A stretch of 64,000 nt of DNA from Paludibacteraceae bacterium (GCA_905233415.1 CAJOEX010000005.1:62001-126000); one strand, 5' to 3'. Shown: positions 26,846 through 36,173, counted from the first letter of the stretch. The notes: generated from the letters alone by a model not told the origin. A program made the numbers and translations.

Positions 26846-28852
26846 TTAACGAACGAACTTATGTCCGTTTTGAATTATAATTCCATGATAGTCTTCCGTC
26901 ACTTGACGACCAAGCACGTCAAACATCGGAGCGGAAAGGTTAAGAATGACATTCTCAATGCCTTCCTCTTTCGTATAATCCACAACCAGTGTCTGCTCTG
27001 TCGGATTCCAAATATAGGTGCACTCGGTATTTACTTCGGGTTTAACTTTGTTATCGCCGAAGTCAATTGCTTCTTCAGAGAAATACTTGTTCGGCAAATC
27101 CTCCTCGATGCCAGTAGCGATATTAGCACCGCCGTCCTGCCAGGTAGTAGCAAACTTCCAGAGATCCGAATTGGCAACTTTCTCCATTTCATTCCACCCC
27201 CACAAACCTTCTGGGTCATTGGGTATCGGCAGCTTGATGAAGTAGAGGTCTCCTAAAATCGGTTCGGGTTCGGGCTCTTTGCCACACCACAGAATAGTGA
27301 AATACGGAGTGTCCAAAACCCAGTCCGCAAAGACAGCGGTATCACAGTCAATATGCAGGTCGTTGGTTTGGTTCCAAACATTGCGTTCATCGCCGTCCCA
27401 AATCAGGTCTTCCCAACTGCTCAAACCTTCTTTGGCACGAACGAGGATAAGAGAGTCAAGCTCTTCAGGGATTTCAGCCACATAGCAAACAGTATCTTCG
27501 CCCTCTTTCTTGACCGACATAACGGTGCTGAACGATTCTTTACCACTTGCAAACGCGTGAACCAACATTGTCGGATTATAGGCCTTTGCTTCACCGGGGA
27601 CAAAGACGATTTCATGTTTTGTACGCGGGTCCGGTTCGGGCTCGGGAATATTCACACTGAACTTCGGAGCGATTTCCTCATCGACTTTGTTCATCACATC
27701 AACTGTAAAGGTGTATTCGCCTTCTTTGGTTGTCAGCAAGCCAACGTTATGCTGGTTATCCTCACCGGCAGACTTATAAGCCACCCAGTCCGTGCAATGA
27801 CCATATCTCATAACATTACCGGCACTGCCGAGGCCGAACCAAGTGGTATCTTTGCCTATAACACGGATGATTTTAAACTCGTAGTTTGTCTTTGCCTCCA
27901 ACTTGATTACTGCCGTCAAAGCGGCGTAGTCTTCACCTGTCAGAGCAAAACCTTCCTTCCACTCATTAAACGAACCCATTACAGACCAGTCAATACCCGG
28001 TTCGGGCATCATGATGCTGACAATAGGCGCCAGTTTGCTTTGGTCATCCTTGTGTCGCGGATTAACAAAGAACGTATATTCGCCCACTTTGGTCGGCTCA
28101 AGGTTGATATTACCTTGTCCTTCAAAGAACCAGAAGCCTTCGGAATGGCCATAATAGAAATGGTCGTCGGCATCCACACCAAACCAAGTAGTGTCCTTCT
28201 TTTCTTCCTGCGTCTGAACGCGGACCAGTTTGAAGGGCACAACAGTATCGGCTTTGAGTTCAATTGTCAGGCTCAACTTTTCAGGTTCCTCGCCTGTAAG
28301 TTCCTGCATACCTTTCTCCCATTCATTAAAGCCACCGGCAATGAACCATTGGGTTTCAACAGGAACGACTTTACCTTTTGTGAAGTTGAACTTATAATTC
28401 TTGCTGTTATTACTCAAATACTTGACTTGCCCACCGGGATTCAATTCGCCAGAGAACCAAACTTCCAGCGAGTGATCACCGTCCTCACAGGGGTCAGCAA
28501 TGTCCAATTTTAACTCGCCAGCCCATTCACGGTTGTTTCCATCAAGGTCTTGTTTCCACTTCATCTCAACGTTTTGAACAGCTCCTTCGCTGCCATAACG
28601 ATAATGAACATATACTTTGTCGAAGTGGTCTCCGTTGTCTTGCCATACTTTAACAAAGAACGAGTCAATATAGAACTTATTAACAGTTCCCAAATTTACA
28701 TCCGGTGCATCTTCCGTGTTCTTACCAACAAGATGAGCCTCCAAAGCCTCATCATTAACGCCGTAGGTTACCCATGCCTCGAAAATGTCACCACCGGCAA
28801 ACATTACTGCGGAGCAGCAAAGCGCGATTGCAAATAAAATTATTTTTTTCAT
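26846..28852 (-). CDS. Secreted protein with pullulanase X25-like modules
   Basis: 668 residues with signal peptide (about 1-19). At least two related beta modules start AGGFNEWEKGMQELTG (about 185-305) and MGSFNEWKEGFALTG (about 310-410). These resemble the X25/SusE-type starch-associated modules by their N-E-W core and the later TTWFG segment. A further beta domain and the tail PMFDVLGRQVTEDYHGIIIQ follow. No catalytic residues recognised. Lies in the starch cluster, 31 bp before the 1150-residue gene in transcription order. A binding role at the cell surface is inferred. Confidence 0.72.
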   Translation of the reverse strand: MKKIILFAIALCCSAVMFAGGDIFEAWVTYGVNDEALEAHLVGKNTEDAPDVNLGTVNKFYIDSFFVKVWQDNGDHFDKVYVHYRYGSEGAVQNVEMKWKQDLDGNNREWAGELKLDIADPCEDGDHSLEVWFSGELNPGGQVKYLSNNSKNYKFNFTKGKVVPVETQWFIAGGFNEWEKGMQELTGEEPEKLSLTIELKADTVVPFKLVRVQTQEEKKDTTWFGVDADDHFYYGHSEGFWFFEGQGNINLEPTKVGEYTFFVNPRHKDDQSKLAPIVSIMMPEPGIDWSVMGSFNEWKEGFALTGEDYAALTAVIKLEAKTNYEFKIIRVIGKDTTWFGLGSAGNVMRYGHCTDWVAYKSAGEDNQHNVGLLTTKEGEYTFTVDVMNKVDEEIAPKFSVNIPEPEPDPRTKHEIVFVPGEAKAYNPTMLVHAFASGKESFSTVMSVKKEGEDTVCYVAEIPEELDSLILVRAKEGLSSWEDLIWDGDERNVWNQTNDLHIDCDTAVFADWVLDTPYFTILWCGKEPEPEPILGDLYFIKLPIPNDPEGLWGWNEMEKVANSDLWKFATTWQDGGANIATGIEEDLPNKYFSEEAIDFGDNKVKPEVNTECTYIWNPTEQTLVVDYTKEEGIENVILNLSAPMFDVLGRQVTEDYHGIIIQNGHKFVR

Positions 28853-28894
28853 AATAATAGATTGTTTAATATTCTCCTAAATAAGGTGTATCTA

Positions 28895-28927
28895 GCCTCT
28901 CGGTACCGTCTCGGTATCCTCTCGGTA
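28895..28927. repeat. 11-bp tandem array, 3 units (CCTCTCGGTA type)
   Basis: GCCTCTCGGTA, CCGTCTCGGTA, TCCTCTCGGTA between two secreted-protein genes. Related to units inside the WbqC-like gene (55967-55999) and at 47980-48012. Confidence 0.9.
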
Positions 28928-28929
28928 AA

Positions 28930-30225
28930 TTACCTGATAAATTTATGCCCGTTTTGGATAACAATACCATGATACTCTTCCGTTACCTGTCGGCCAAGCA
29001 CATCATACATCGGTGCATTGACATTCAAGAAGAAGATATTGTCAATGGCATCATCATCCGGACCTTCATCGTCACCGTTGCCATCGCCATTATTTCCGCC
29101 TTCTTCGGAATCCACCAAAGTCTTGCCCGGCAATTCAACGGTTGAAAGAATAAGTGTCTCGTCCGTGTCACCTTTATATAAATATAAGGTGTAGCTGCCC
29201 GGCTCAAAGCCCATTTTGTCAAACGGAGTCGGCGATTTATAAAGCGTAGCCTGGTGTGCGGCACTTTCCTCTACATATTCCTTGCAAGCATATTCGATGC
29301 CCGGAATGCCGTGTACCTGATAAACGATGAACAGATAACTCTTCTGCGAGCAGGAGAAGGAAGCCTTGCCTTTCTCAAAGCCGTTTACGCCTTCCATGTA
29401 GGTTTCAATGTCAGCGCCATCGACATAGCCTTTGTAGTAATAGTAGTGGTCGCTGGTTTCGCCGCCGTTGTTGCCGCCATTGTTGTCGCCGCCGTTGTTA
29501 TCACCACCGCCTTGGCAAGCACCGATGTAGAGTTGGTCAGCATTGTTTTTAATCTTAATGTAAAAATCATAGCAACCGTCTGCAGAGCAGTTGTAGTGGT
29601 CGCCGTCACGGGAAATACCTGCGACGCTGGCAGGATCCAAGTCAACCGCCCAGCCTTCTTTGGCATTATTGTTCCACAACTGAAGAGTTGCACCACTGGA
29701 AACGGAAACGCCCAAAACCTGATACTCTTGGAAGGAAGGATCCAACGGACTGGGATTAAGCGATCCGGCGTGGTAATCCGAGCCGTTAATCATAATGCCG
29801 TATGAAGCGTCTTGCTGACCACCGCCGTTGTTGTCGCCGCCATTGTTGTCGCCGCCGTTGTTATCGCCACCGTTTTGGCAAGCGCCGATGTAGAGTTGGT
29901 CAGCATTGTTTTTAATCTTAATGTAAAAGTCATAGCAACCGTCTGCGGAACAGTTGTAGTGGTCGCCGTCACGGGTAATACCTGCGACGCTGGCAGGATC
30001 CAAGTCAACCGCCCAACCTGCATTGTTTTCGTCATCCCATAACTGCAATGTCGAGCCGTTTGAAACGGAAATACCCAGCACCATATACTCTTGGAACGAA
30101 GGATCCAGCGGATTGTCATTCTTTGTTCCCGCATGGTAGTCTGTTCCGTTAATCTTAATGCCGAAACCGGCATTCATTGACAGGGCACACATGGTCGCTG
30201 CCGCAAAAAGAAGAATCTTTTTCAT
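28930..30225 (-). CDS. Secreted protein with duplicated YGIxING module and Gly-Asn linkers
   Basis: 431 residues. Signal peptide MKKILLFAAATMCALSMNA, then two nearly identical modules (about 20-120 and 140-240), each starting GIKINGTDYHAG or GIMINGSDYHAG and ending GCYDFYIKIKNNADQLYIGA. They are joined by GGDNN repeats. A third beta region and the tail PMYDVLGRQVTEEYHGIVIQ follow. The module also begins the two amylases at 30301 and 32114, which suggests a starch-related binding role. Start ATG at 30225. The two modules share a DNA stretch of about 143 bp with few changes, a recent duplication. Confidence 0.75.
   Translation of the reverse strand: MKKILLFAAATMCALSMNAGFGIKINGTDYHAGTKNDNPLDPSFQEYMVLGISVSNGSTLQLWDDENNAGWAVDLDPASVAGITRDGDHYNCSADGCYDFYIKIKNNADQLYIGACQNGGDNNGGDNNGGDNNGGGQQDASYGIMINGSDYHAGSLNPSPLDPSFQEYQVLGVSVSSGATLQLWNNNAKEGWAVDLDPASVAGISRDGDHYNCSADGCYDFYIKIKNNADQLYIGACQGGGDNNGGDNNGGNNGGETSDHYYYYKGYVDGADIETYMEGVNGFEKGKASFSCSQKSYLFIVYQVHGIPGIEYACKEYVEESAAHQATLYKSPTPFDKMGFEPGSYTLYLYKGDTDETLILSTVELPGKTLVDSEEGGNNGDGNGDDEGPDDDAIDNIFFLNVNAPMYDVLGRQVTEEYHGIVIQNGHKFIR
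29512..29655. repeat. Internal duplication copy 1 (partner 29875-30018)
   Basis: About 144 bp, differing from the copy 363 bp away at only a handful of positions; each copy is flanked on the coding-strand 3' side by GGN-rich linker DNA. Confidence 0.85.
29875..30018. repeat. Internal duplication copy 2 (partner 29512-29655)
   Basis: Second near-identical copy of the module core, direct orientation. Confidence 0.85.
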
Positions 30226-30300
30226 ATGCAATAGAATTTTAAGTTAATTATTTTATTGTCGGTATTTCGTAATATCGGAATTACGGGATATCGGAATCAG

Positions 30301-32109
30301 TTATCTTAGCTCTGCCCCAGTAACGGTGTAGGTCTTGCCGTCGTGGAGGATATACAATTGTCCGTCGCGAAGGATTTTTTCAGCCGCAGCAGCACGTGTT
30401 GCCGAAGTATTGATGATGGCTTCCTCTTCCTTCGGTCCGTCGCCGGTATAATACATCGCATAACCGGAACCTTTCGCTCCTTCCTTGTAACCTGCAGGAG
30501 CAGCCTTCGTTGCGGAAGAACCGAGATAAAGCACTAACGAACCGTATTTGCCCTGTACAGTGGCTTCATACCAACTACTACCGGAAGACTCAGTCATTGT
30601 ACTCTCGGAGTGAATGCCCGCCATGCGGCGTGCCGTAATCATCTTCTGTATCTCGGATTTGTACTTCACCCAATGCGGCCAAAACACACACGGAACTCCC
30701 GGCAAAGAGAGAATATATGCGTTACATTGCAGCATCACAGAAGCATTGTTGATGGACGAACCGTCTTTCTTGCCGCAGACGTCGGAAACATTCTGGTCGT
30801 CGGGACGATTGAAAGTGTCGTGGTTGTCGATAAACGTAACGGCATACTTGCTGTATCCTTTTCCGCGCAGACCGGAGTTTGTGCATTTGGAATAGTTCCC
30901 TGATGCAATACCGTCGCGCAAAGCCGTGTACATGTTCGCAAAGTCAAACGCCAATGTCTGCTTGCCGGCATCGTCAATGCGTGATTTGAGCACGTTTGCA
31001 TCGCCGTGCCAGAACTCCATTACGGAGAAATACGGCTTGGCGCTGGTTACATAGTCCTTGACGTGACTGACATGATAGCCACCACATTTATCGAAACGGA
31101 ATCCGTCGTATTTCATCTCCGCCTTCATCCATTGGAGGTATGCACGGCACATCGCCTGCACTTGTGCATTCTTATGGTCCCAGTCACGCGCAGCACCGAA
31201 ATTAGCGTCGTGCTGCCCGTCATCGGCATTGGAACCTTTGTCACACTGACCTTCGTCGTTAGAGGTAATCCACTTGGAAGTCGGATTAAACTTACCGTAC
31301 GAACCAAAGTCCTGCTCGTCAAAATCGCAGGAGGTTGAACGGTTTCCGCAGTGGTTTATAACAATATCCGCCAGTACTTTCACGCCGTTTTTATGCAGGC
31401 TCGAAATCAAAGTCTTCAGCTGCCCGACCATACCCAAATTACTTGTCTGGTAAGAATAGCGTTGCGGAATATAACCGAGTTTGCTGCTGGTGTATGCATT
31501 GGCATAGCCCGAAGGCGGAAGCCAAACCAGTTGGAAGTACTTGCCTATTTCGGAAGCCTGCGAATTAAGGTCGTTCCATTGGGTTTTGCCGTAGCCTTTA
31601 TCCGTATTGGAGTCCCAGTAGAATGCCTGCAGCATCACATCCGTACATTGTGACGGAACCGCGGAGTCGAAATCCTTCGGGTCTGTTTCGCCGCCTTGAT
31701 CACCACACGGTTCGCCACCGGGAGTAATATCACGGCCAGCTTCCGAACAATTGGAACCCGCCTGCACCCACATGGAGTTGTCTTCCCATTTGAGTTTGAT
31801 GTAAAAGTCATAGCAACCGGCGGTTTTACAGGTTGCATACTCGGAACCCTCGGTGAAATTACCTTTGGCACTTCCGGTTCCGGCTTCCATTGTAATCACG
31901 AACTTCGCCTTGTTGGTCTCGTCATAGATACACCATTTGTCACCCACATTGAGCGACACACTGGCTTTGTACTGGTCACGTCCCTGATAGTCCTGCTCGC
32001 CTACCGACGAAGCCTCATAGAACATCTTGTCATTGACCAGCACACCGTAATCGGCCTTGCTATAGAGTGCGCAACAAAGCGCAAAAACCACCAATAATGA
32101 CTTCTTCAT
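30301..32109 (-). CDS. Secreted alpha-amylase, GH13
   Basis: 602 residues: signal peptide (about 1-19), the YGVLVND-type N-terminal module (about 20-125, ending GCYDFYIKLK), a GH13 barrel (about 155-500), and a C-terminal beta domain ending with DGQLYILHDGKTYTVTG. Catalytic regions: I ADIVINHCG, II GFRFDKCGGYH (nucleophile Asp), III VMEFWHG (Glu), IV FIDNHDTFN. The barrel start (MLQAFYWDS, LPPSGY) resembles plant-type alpha-amylases. It starts 4 bp after the 1007-residue amylase stop, so the two are co-translated from one mRNA. Expected to cut internal alpha-1,4 bonds of starch outside the cell. Confidence 0.93.
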   Translation of the reverse strand: MKKSLLVVFALCCALYSKADYGVLVNDKMFYEASSVGEQDYQGRDQYKASVSLNVGDKWCIYDETNKAKFVITMEAGTGSAKGNFTEGSEYATCKTAGCYDFYIKLKWEDNSMWVQAGSNCSEAGRDITPGGEPCGDQGGETDPKDFDSAVPSQCTDVMLQAFYWDSNTDKGYGKTQWNDLNSQASEIGKYFQLVWLPPSGYANAYTSSKLGYIPQRYSYQTSNLGMVGQLKTLISSLHKNGVKVLADIVINHCGNRSTSCDFDEQDFGSYGKFNPTSKWITSNDEGQCDKGSNADDGQHDANFGAARDWDHKNAQVQAMCRAYLQWMKAEMKYDGFRFDKCGGYHVSHVKDYVTSAKPYFSVMEFWHGDANVLKSRIDDAGKQTLAFDFANMYTALRDGIASGNYSKCTNSGLRGKGYSKYAVTFIDNHDTFNRPDDQNVSDVCGKKDGSSINNASVMLQCNAYILSLPGVPCVFWPHWVKYKSEIQKMITARRMAGIHSESTMTESSGSSWYEATVQGKYGSLVLYLGSSATKAAPAGYKEGAKGSGYAMYYTGDGPKEEEAIINTSATRAAAAEKILRDGQLYILHDGKTYTVTGAELR

Positions 32110-32113
32110 GATT

Positions 32114-35100
32114 TTAGTAGATTAAGAATTTATGTCCTTTCTGGATAATTATTCCGCGATACGTTTCATCCACACGCTGACCGAGAATATTGTACATCGG
32201 CAATGTCACATCCAAGGTCCATTCCTCTGGATTAAACTTCAGTTCTTCAATTCCTTCATCCATAGCGCCGTCGCAATCCTTATCCACAACAGCCCTCCAG
32301 CACTCGGGATTCCACAAGTAGCAGACGTCCTCGTCCATAAAGATATCCTGAGACTGAGGTTTCTGGTCGCCTTCCGTGAAGATGACATAAATCTCCTTAA
32401 TGTCTGCCGGCATCGTGTGGATATACCAGTTATCCTGTTTCGTTTTCCACTCCATTCCCGGCCATTTGCTGTTCTTACCGTCCAACGCATACGGAGTATC
32501 CTTATACTGTCCGCCGACCTTTACGCGCGTGAACGCGTATAAATATAAGGTTTGCCACTCTTCGGGTTTCATAAACCGAACCGTCAGCGCACCTTGTTGC
32601 GGAGCCTTGTAGGTATAAGTACGGGTATAAACACTCGTACGGTCAGCACCGTTCTGGGCGTACGCCTTAACGGTTGTGGTCTCTTTGATAGTGAAATCAA
32701 CCGTTCCAGCACTATTTGGCGAACTTGAGTTCGGTTCCGAGCCGTCTGTGGTATAGTAAATCACCGCATTCTCAGCGCCAACCGTGTTCATCGACACTTG
32801 CAGACCCTCACTTTTGTCGCGGAAATAGCCTGTCTCGGGACGGATTGTCAGACCGAATTTAGGATTCAGCTCCGTATCGCAGTCAAGGAGAATTTCCTCA
32901 TTGCTCTCGGTTTCCTTTCCTTCACCCCAGCCGTAGCAGGCATCGTATGTAATCTCCAAGTCATTCGAACGGGCATTGATAGAACCACAGTCGCTGCCAG
33001 AGTTGATACAGAAGTTAATTGTCTTCATCTCATACGGGAACTCGTAGCTGTACCAGCCGTCCACGTCCTGATAGAGACGCTGTCCCGGATATGCACCCAT
33101 AAAGTTCTCGGAAGTCGGATTGCCTTGTGTGTCTGTACCCGGAATCCACGCATAAATATATGCCTTATGCCATTGGGCGGGTTTGTTGAAACGAACGATG
33201 ATACCGCGTTTCAACGGCTCACGATATGTGTAAGTATAGGTTTGAACCTTTGACTTGGCATTGCCGCAGACACCGATTACTTTCAAAGTGGTCGTCTCTT
33301 TGAACGTCAGTGGACCGGTATAGAGCGTAGAAGAAGTGGTTGGTTCATTTCCGTCCGTGGTATAGTAAATCTTCGCCGTTCCGCTACCGCCAACAGCCTT
33401 TACGGAAACCGTGATTCCTTTTTCCTTATCCTCAAAGGTTGTGCTCGGCGTCGCGATAAGACCCGGAGCCGCATCGCCAGTAGCCTTCACCCAAATGGCA
33501 TAACCGTTGCCATAAGCGACTTTCTTGAAACCGTCAAACGTTTTACCTGCTTTGTTTCCGAGGCAAAGGATGAGGTAGCCATTCTTACCCGTGACGGTAC
33601 ACTGATAGCCACCGCTTTCGGCTTCTTCGTCGGTAACAGGGCTCTCGGAATGTACGCCTGCCAAGTGACGGGCGTTAATCATCGGTTTGAGATGCTCCTT
33701 GTATTTCGCCCAGTGCGGATAGAACACACTCGGCACGCCCGGCATCGAAAGCATAAACGCATTCGCCTGCAACAGACGGTCCTTCAGTTCTGCCGTCATC
33801 GACTTTCCCTTGCCGCCGAATTCCTGGTCGTTGCGCAGGAACCAGTCGTGGCTGTCAATAAACGTCACCGCATACTTGCTGTAGCCTGCGCCAAGCAGAC
33901 CGCTGCCTTTGCACTTTTCATAGTTGAAACCTGCAATTCCGTCAAAGGCACTGTATTTGGTCTGGAAATCCAAAGCCATTGTGCGTTTGCCGGTCCGGTC
34001 AATTGTCCATGTAATATCGTCCGTGCCCGACCAGCGCTCCACAAACGAGATATACGGCTGCGCCACGGCATTATAATCTCCGATATGTTTCGGGTCAAAG
34101 CCTTTCGCCTCGTCCCAGCGGAAACCGTCGTAATTCATTTCATTCAACAGCCATTGCAGATAGGCCTTGCTGAAATCCTGCACTTCCTTCTTTGTATGCG
34201 CGAAATCACGGGCGCCGTCGTTGTTTTCGCCGTCATCTTCGGGTCCGGTAGCCTTACCGCCGCATTCACCAGCTTCTTTCTTCTTATCAGGATTTGTATT
34301 GATTTCGTCCGTCTTGCAAATCCACGACAGATCAGGATTGAACTTGCCGTATTTGCCGAAGTCCATCGTCGCAAACTCGCACCAACCGCTCATGGCGATA
34401 AAGTGGTCAAGCACCACATCCGCAACGACTTTCGTGCCGCTGTTGTGGAATGTTGCAATCAGTTTCTCCAAATCCGCACGACTGCCCCAATCGCTGTTCT
34501 GGTTGCTGTACTGACGGGGATAATAGCCCGTTCCGCCGGCAAGTGCCGAAGGCGGCAGCCAAATCAAATCGAAGTAGGCGCCGATTTCGTCCGCTTGCGC
34601 CAGCAGCGTTTTCCAACGGGTATCGCCATAGATATTGGTCGCAGCATCTTCGTCCTTCACCTTGTAGCTGTCCCAGTAGAAACCTTGCATCATCACATCG
34701 CCACAGAGCGACGGCACACCTGTTCCGCCGATTTTCGGTTCCTCCTGAGTAATATCAATTCCTTCTTCGCACTTCGCAGAACCCGGGCCGATATACAATT
34801 CGTCCGCCTCCCATTTCAACTTAATGTAAAAATCGAAGCAGCCGTCCACCGTCACGTTGTAACGCTGGGCATCCTTGTCGTAGGTAAAGCCTTTCTCGGA
34901 ATACTCATTCAACGGTTTAGCCCAAGCAGCCTTGTTGCCTACATCGTACAACTGGCAATAATCGCCGTTCTTGACTTCTACATGCGCCAAGTACTGCTGG
35001 AAGCCCTCAAACTCCTCCTGCGGGGTTCCTGAAAAATACATTTTTCCGTTCACCAAGATTCCATAACTCTGCGCAAAAGAACCTACAGCACAGAGCAACG

Positions 35101-35137
35101 CAAACATAAATGCGAATGACTTTTTGTTCATTTTCAT
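32114..35137 (-). CDS. Secreted multimodular alpha-amylase, GH13 with starch-binding modules
   Basis: 1007 residues: signal peptide (about 1-22), the YGILVNGKM-type module, a GH13 barrel (about 165-560), then two alternating pairs of a chitobiase-C-like domain (IYYTTDGNEPTTSS and IYYTTDGSEPNSSS) and a CBM26-like domain (FNKPAQWHKAYIYAWIPG and FMKPEEWQTLYLYAF), ending PMYNILGQRVDETYRGIIIQ. Catalytic regions: I ADVVLDHF, II GFRWDEAKGF, III FVERWSG, IV FIDSHDWF. First gene after the cluster promoter at 35209-35239. The last residues (KFLIY) differ slightly from sister tails. Confidence 0.93.
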   Translation of the reverse strand: MKMNKKSFAFMFALLCAVGSFAQSYGILVNGKMYFSGTPQEEFEGFQQYLAHVEVKNGDYCQLYDVGNKAAWAKPLNEYSEKGFTYDKDAQRYNVTVDGCFDFYIKLKWEADELYIGPGSAKCEEGIDITQEEPKIGGTGVPSLCGDVMMQGFYWDSYKVKDEDAATNIYGDTRWKTLLAQADEIGAYFDLIWLPPSALAGGTGYYPRQYSNQNSDWGSRADLEKLIATFHNSGTKVVADVVLDHFIAMSGWCEFATMDFGKYGKFNPDLSWICKTDEINTNPDKKKEAGECGGKATGPEDDGENNDGARDFAHTKKEVQDFSKAYLQWLLNEMNYDGFRWDEAKGFDPKHIGDYNAVAQPYISFVERWSGTDDITWTIDRTGKRTMALDFQTKYSAFDGIAGFNYEKCKGSGLLGAGYSKYAVTFIDSHDWFLRNDQEFGGKGKSMTAELKDRLLQANAFMLSMPGVPSVFYPHWAKYKEHLKPMINARHLAGVHSESPVTDEEAESGGYQCTVTGKNGYLILCLGNKAGKTFDGFKKVAYGNGYAIWVKATGDAAPGLIATPSTTFEDKEKGITVSVKAVGGSGTAKIYYTTDGNEPTTSSTLYTGPLTFKETTTLKVIGVCGNAKSKVQTYTYTYREPLKRGIIVRFNKPAQWHKAYIYAWIPGTDTQGNPTSENFMGAYPGQRLYQDVDGWYSYEFPYEMKTINFCINSGSDCGSINARSNDLEITYDACYGWGEGKETESNEEILLDCDTELNPKFGLTIRPETGYFRDKSEGLQVSMNTVGAENAVIYYTTDGSEPNSSSPNSAGTVDFTIKETTTVKAYAQNGADRTSVYTRTYTYKAPQQGALTVRFMKPEEWQTLYLYAFTRVKVGGQYKDTPYALDGKNSKWPGMEWKTKQDNWYIHTMPADIKEIYVIFTEGDQKPQSQDIFMDEDVCYLWNPECWRAVVDKDCDGAMDEGIEELKFNPEEWTLDVTLPMYNILGQRVDETYRGIIIQKGHKFLIY

Positions 35138-35208
35138 TGTATTAGTTGTTTTTACTTATTTACGGTCACTTATGTAACAAAGGCAGCCCACTACCCCATA
35201 TTACGCCG

Positions 35209-35239
35209 CAAAATTACTAATTAATTTTCGAACATGCAA
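35209..35239 (-). promoter_or_regulatory. Promoter of the starch cluster
   Basis: Minus strand TTG (35237-35239), 20-bp spacer, TAATTTTG (35209-35216), about 72 bp before the first amylase. No operator-like palindrome seen. Confidence 0.75.
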
Positions 35240-35259
35240 GAAAAAAATCATACTTTTTT

Positions 35260-35949
35260 TCATTTTGTATCACTTTTAGTGATATTTAGTATATAAAGTC
35301 TGTTTTTGTTAACTTTGAAAGCGATGCGATATCCGGCATAATCCAACTTGTATATCCGCTCCGGGTTATCCTGATACGCCGGTCGCGGATCCTGCGACAG
35401 AATCTCCCGGATTTCGGCATAGACCGTCTCCGGAATTCCCATGTTTTCAAGCATCTCGGGCGATACCACCTCCAACCGGTAATCCTTGGTTTCTTCCGCA
35501 AAACCGTCCACTGCATCCGCGTGGCTGTCCGAATAGCGCAAATAGGGTTTAATATCATATATAGGTGTCCCGTCCAACAAGTCTGCGCCGCTGACCACAA
35601 GCACCGGTCCTTCGGTCGTTGCTTCCACCCGCAACAGTTTGACGGACGTCAGTCCGATGGGATTCGGGCGGAACGGACTACGTGTCGCAAACACGCCCAT
35701 CCGTTTGTTACCTCCCAATCTCGGCGGGCGAACCGTCGCCTTCCATGATTCTCCAACAGCCGCCTCGGAAAAGCCCCAAAGCAGCCATAGGTGCGAAAAT
35801 CCCTCTATTCCGCGAATCGCATCCGGATTACGGAATGCAGGTTCAAACACTATCCGGGTTTCAATTACCGACCCTTCACGACTTTGGCGAGGGATTCCGA
35901 ATTTATCGCAGAATCCGTTTCTCGCAACAGCTATTTGATGCAAATTCAT
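35260..35949 (-). CDS. trmO: tRNA (t6A37) N6-methyltransferase TrmO (TsaA/YaeB family)
   Basis: 229 residues of the UPF0066/TsaA family. TrmO methylates N6 of threonylcarbamoyladenosine-37 in some tRNAs with SAM. Motifs: GIPRQSREGSVIETRIVF near the start, FSHLWLLWGFSEA, the core RPPRLGGNKRMGVFATRSPF and RPNPIGLTSVKLL, then DLLDGTPIYDIKPYL. I chose ATG at 35949 (MNLHQIAVARNGF); the longer frame starts inside the promoter. It lies alone next to tRNA-Phe, with back-to-back promoters. Confidence 0.93.
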   Translation of the reverse strand: MNLHQIAVARNGFCDKFGIPRQSREGSVIETRIVFEPAFRNPDAIRGIEGFSHLWLLWGFSEAAVGESWKATVRPPRLGGNKRMGVFATRSPFRPNPIGLTSVKLLRVEATTEGPVLVVSGADLLDGTPIYDIKPYLRYSDSHADAVDGFAEETKDYRLEVVSPEMLENMGIPETVYAEIREILSQDPRPAYQDNPERIYKLDYAGYRIAFKVNKNRLYILNITKSDTK

Positions 35950-35972
35950 AGGTTTTTTCTCAAATTTCGCGG

Positions 35973-36003
35973 CAAAGGTACGTTTTTTTTGAAAAAAATG
36001 CAA
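35973..36003 (-). promoter_or_regulatory. Promoter of trmO
   Basis: Minus strand TTG (36001-36003), 20-bp spacer ending in G, TACCTTTG (35973-35980). Confidence 0.85.
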
Positions 36004-36010
36004 AAAAATT

Positions 36011-36040
36011 TTGGTATTTCAAAAAAAAGCAGTACTTTTG
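36011..36040 (+). promoter_or_regulatory. Promoter of tRNA-Phe
   Basis: TTG (36011-36013), 19-bp spacer ending GCAG, TACTTTTG (36033-36040), 58 bp before the mature tRNA. Confidence 0.8.
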
Positions 36041-36098
36041 CACGCTTTTTCGCCCGAATTACCTTGCGAGGTACGGATTTTGGATGGAAAAAGCACAA

Positions 36099-36171
36099 GG
36101 TACCTTAGCTCAGGTGGTAGAGCAATGGACTGAAAATCCATGTGTCCTTGGTTCAACTCCAAGAGGTACCA
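36099..36171 (+). tRNA. tRNA-Phe (GAA)
   Basis: A full cloverleaf: acceptor arms GGTACCT (36099-36105) and AGGTACC (36164-36170), D-loop AGCTCAGGTGGTAGAGC, anticodon stem ATGGA/TCCAT with loop CTGAAAA (anticodon GAA at 36132-36134), and T-loop GGTTCAACTCC. The 3' CCA is not encoded. Confidence 0.97.
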
Positions 36172-36173
36172 CA

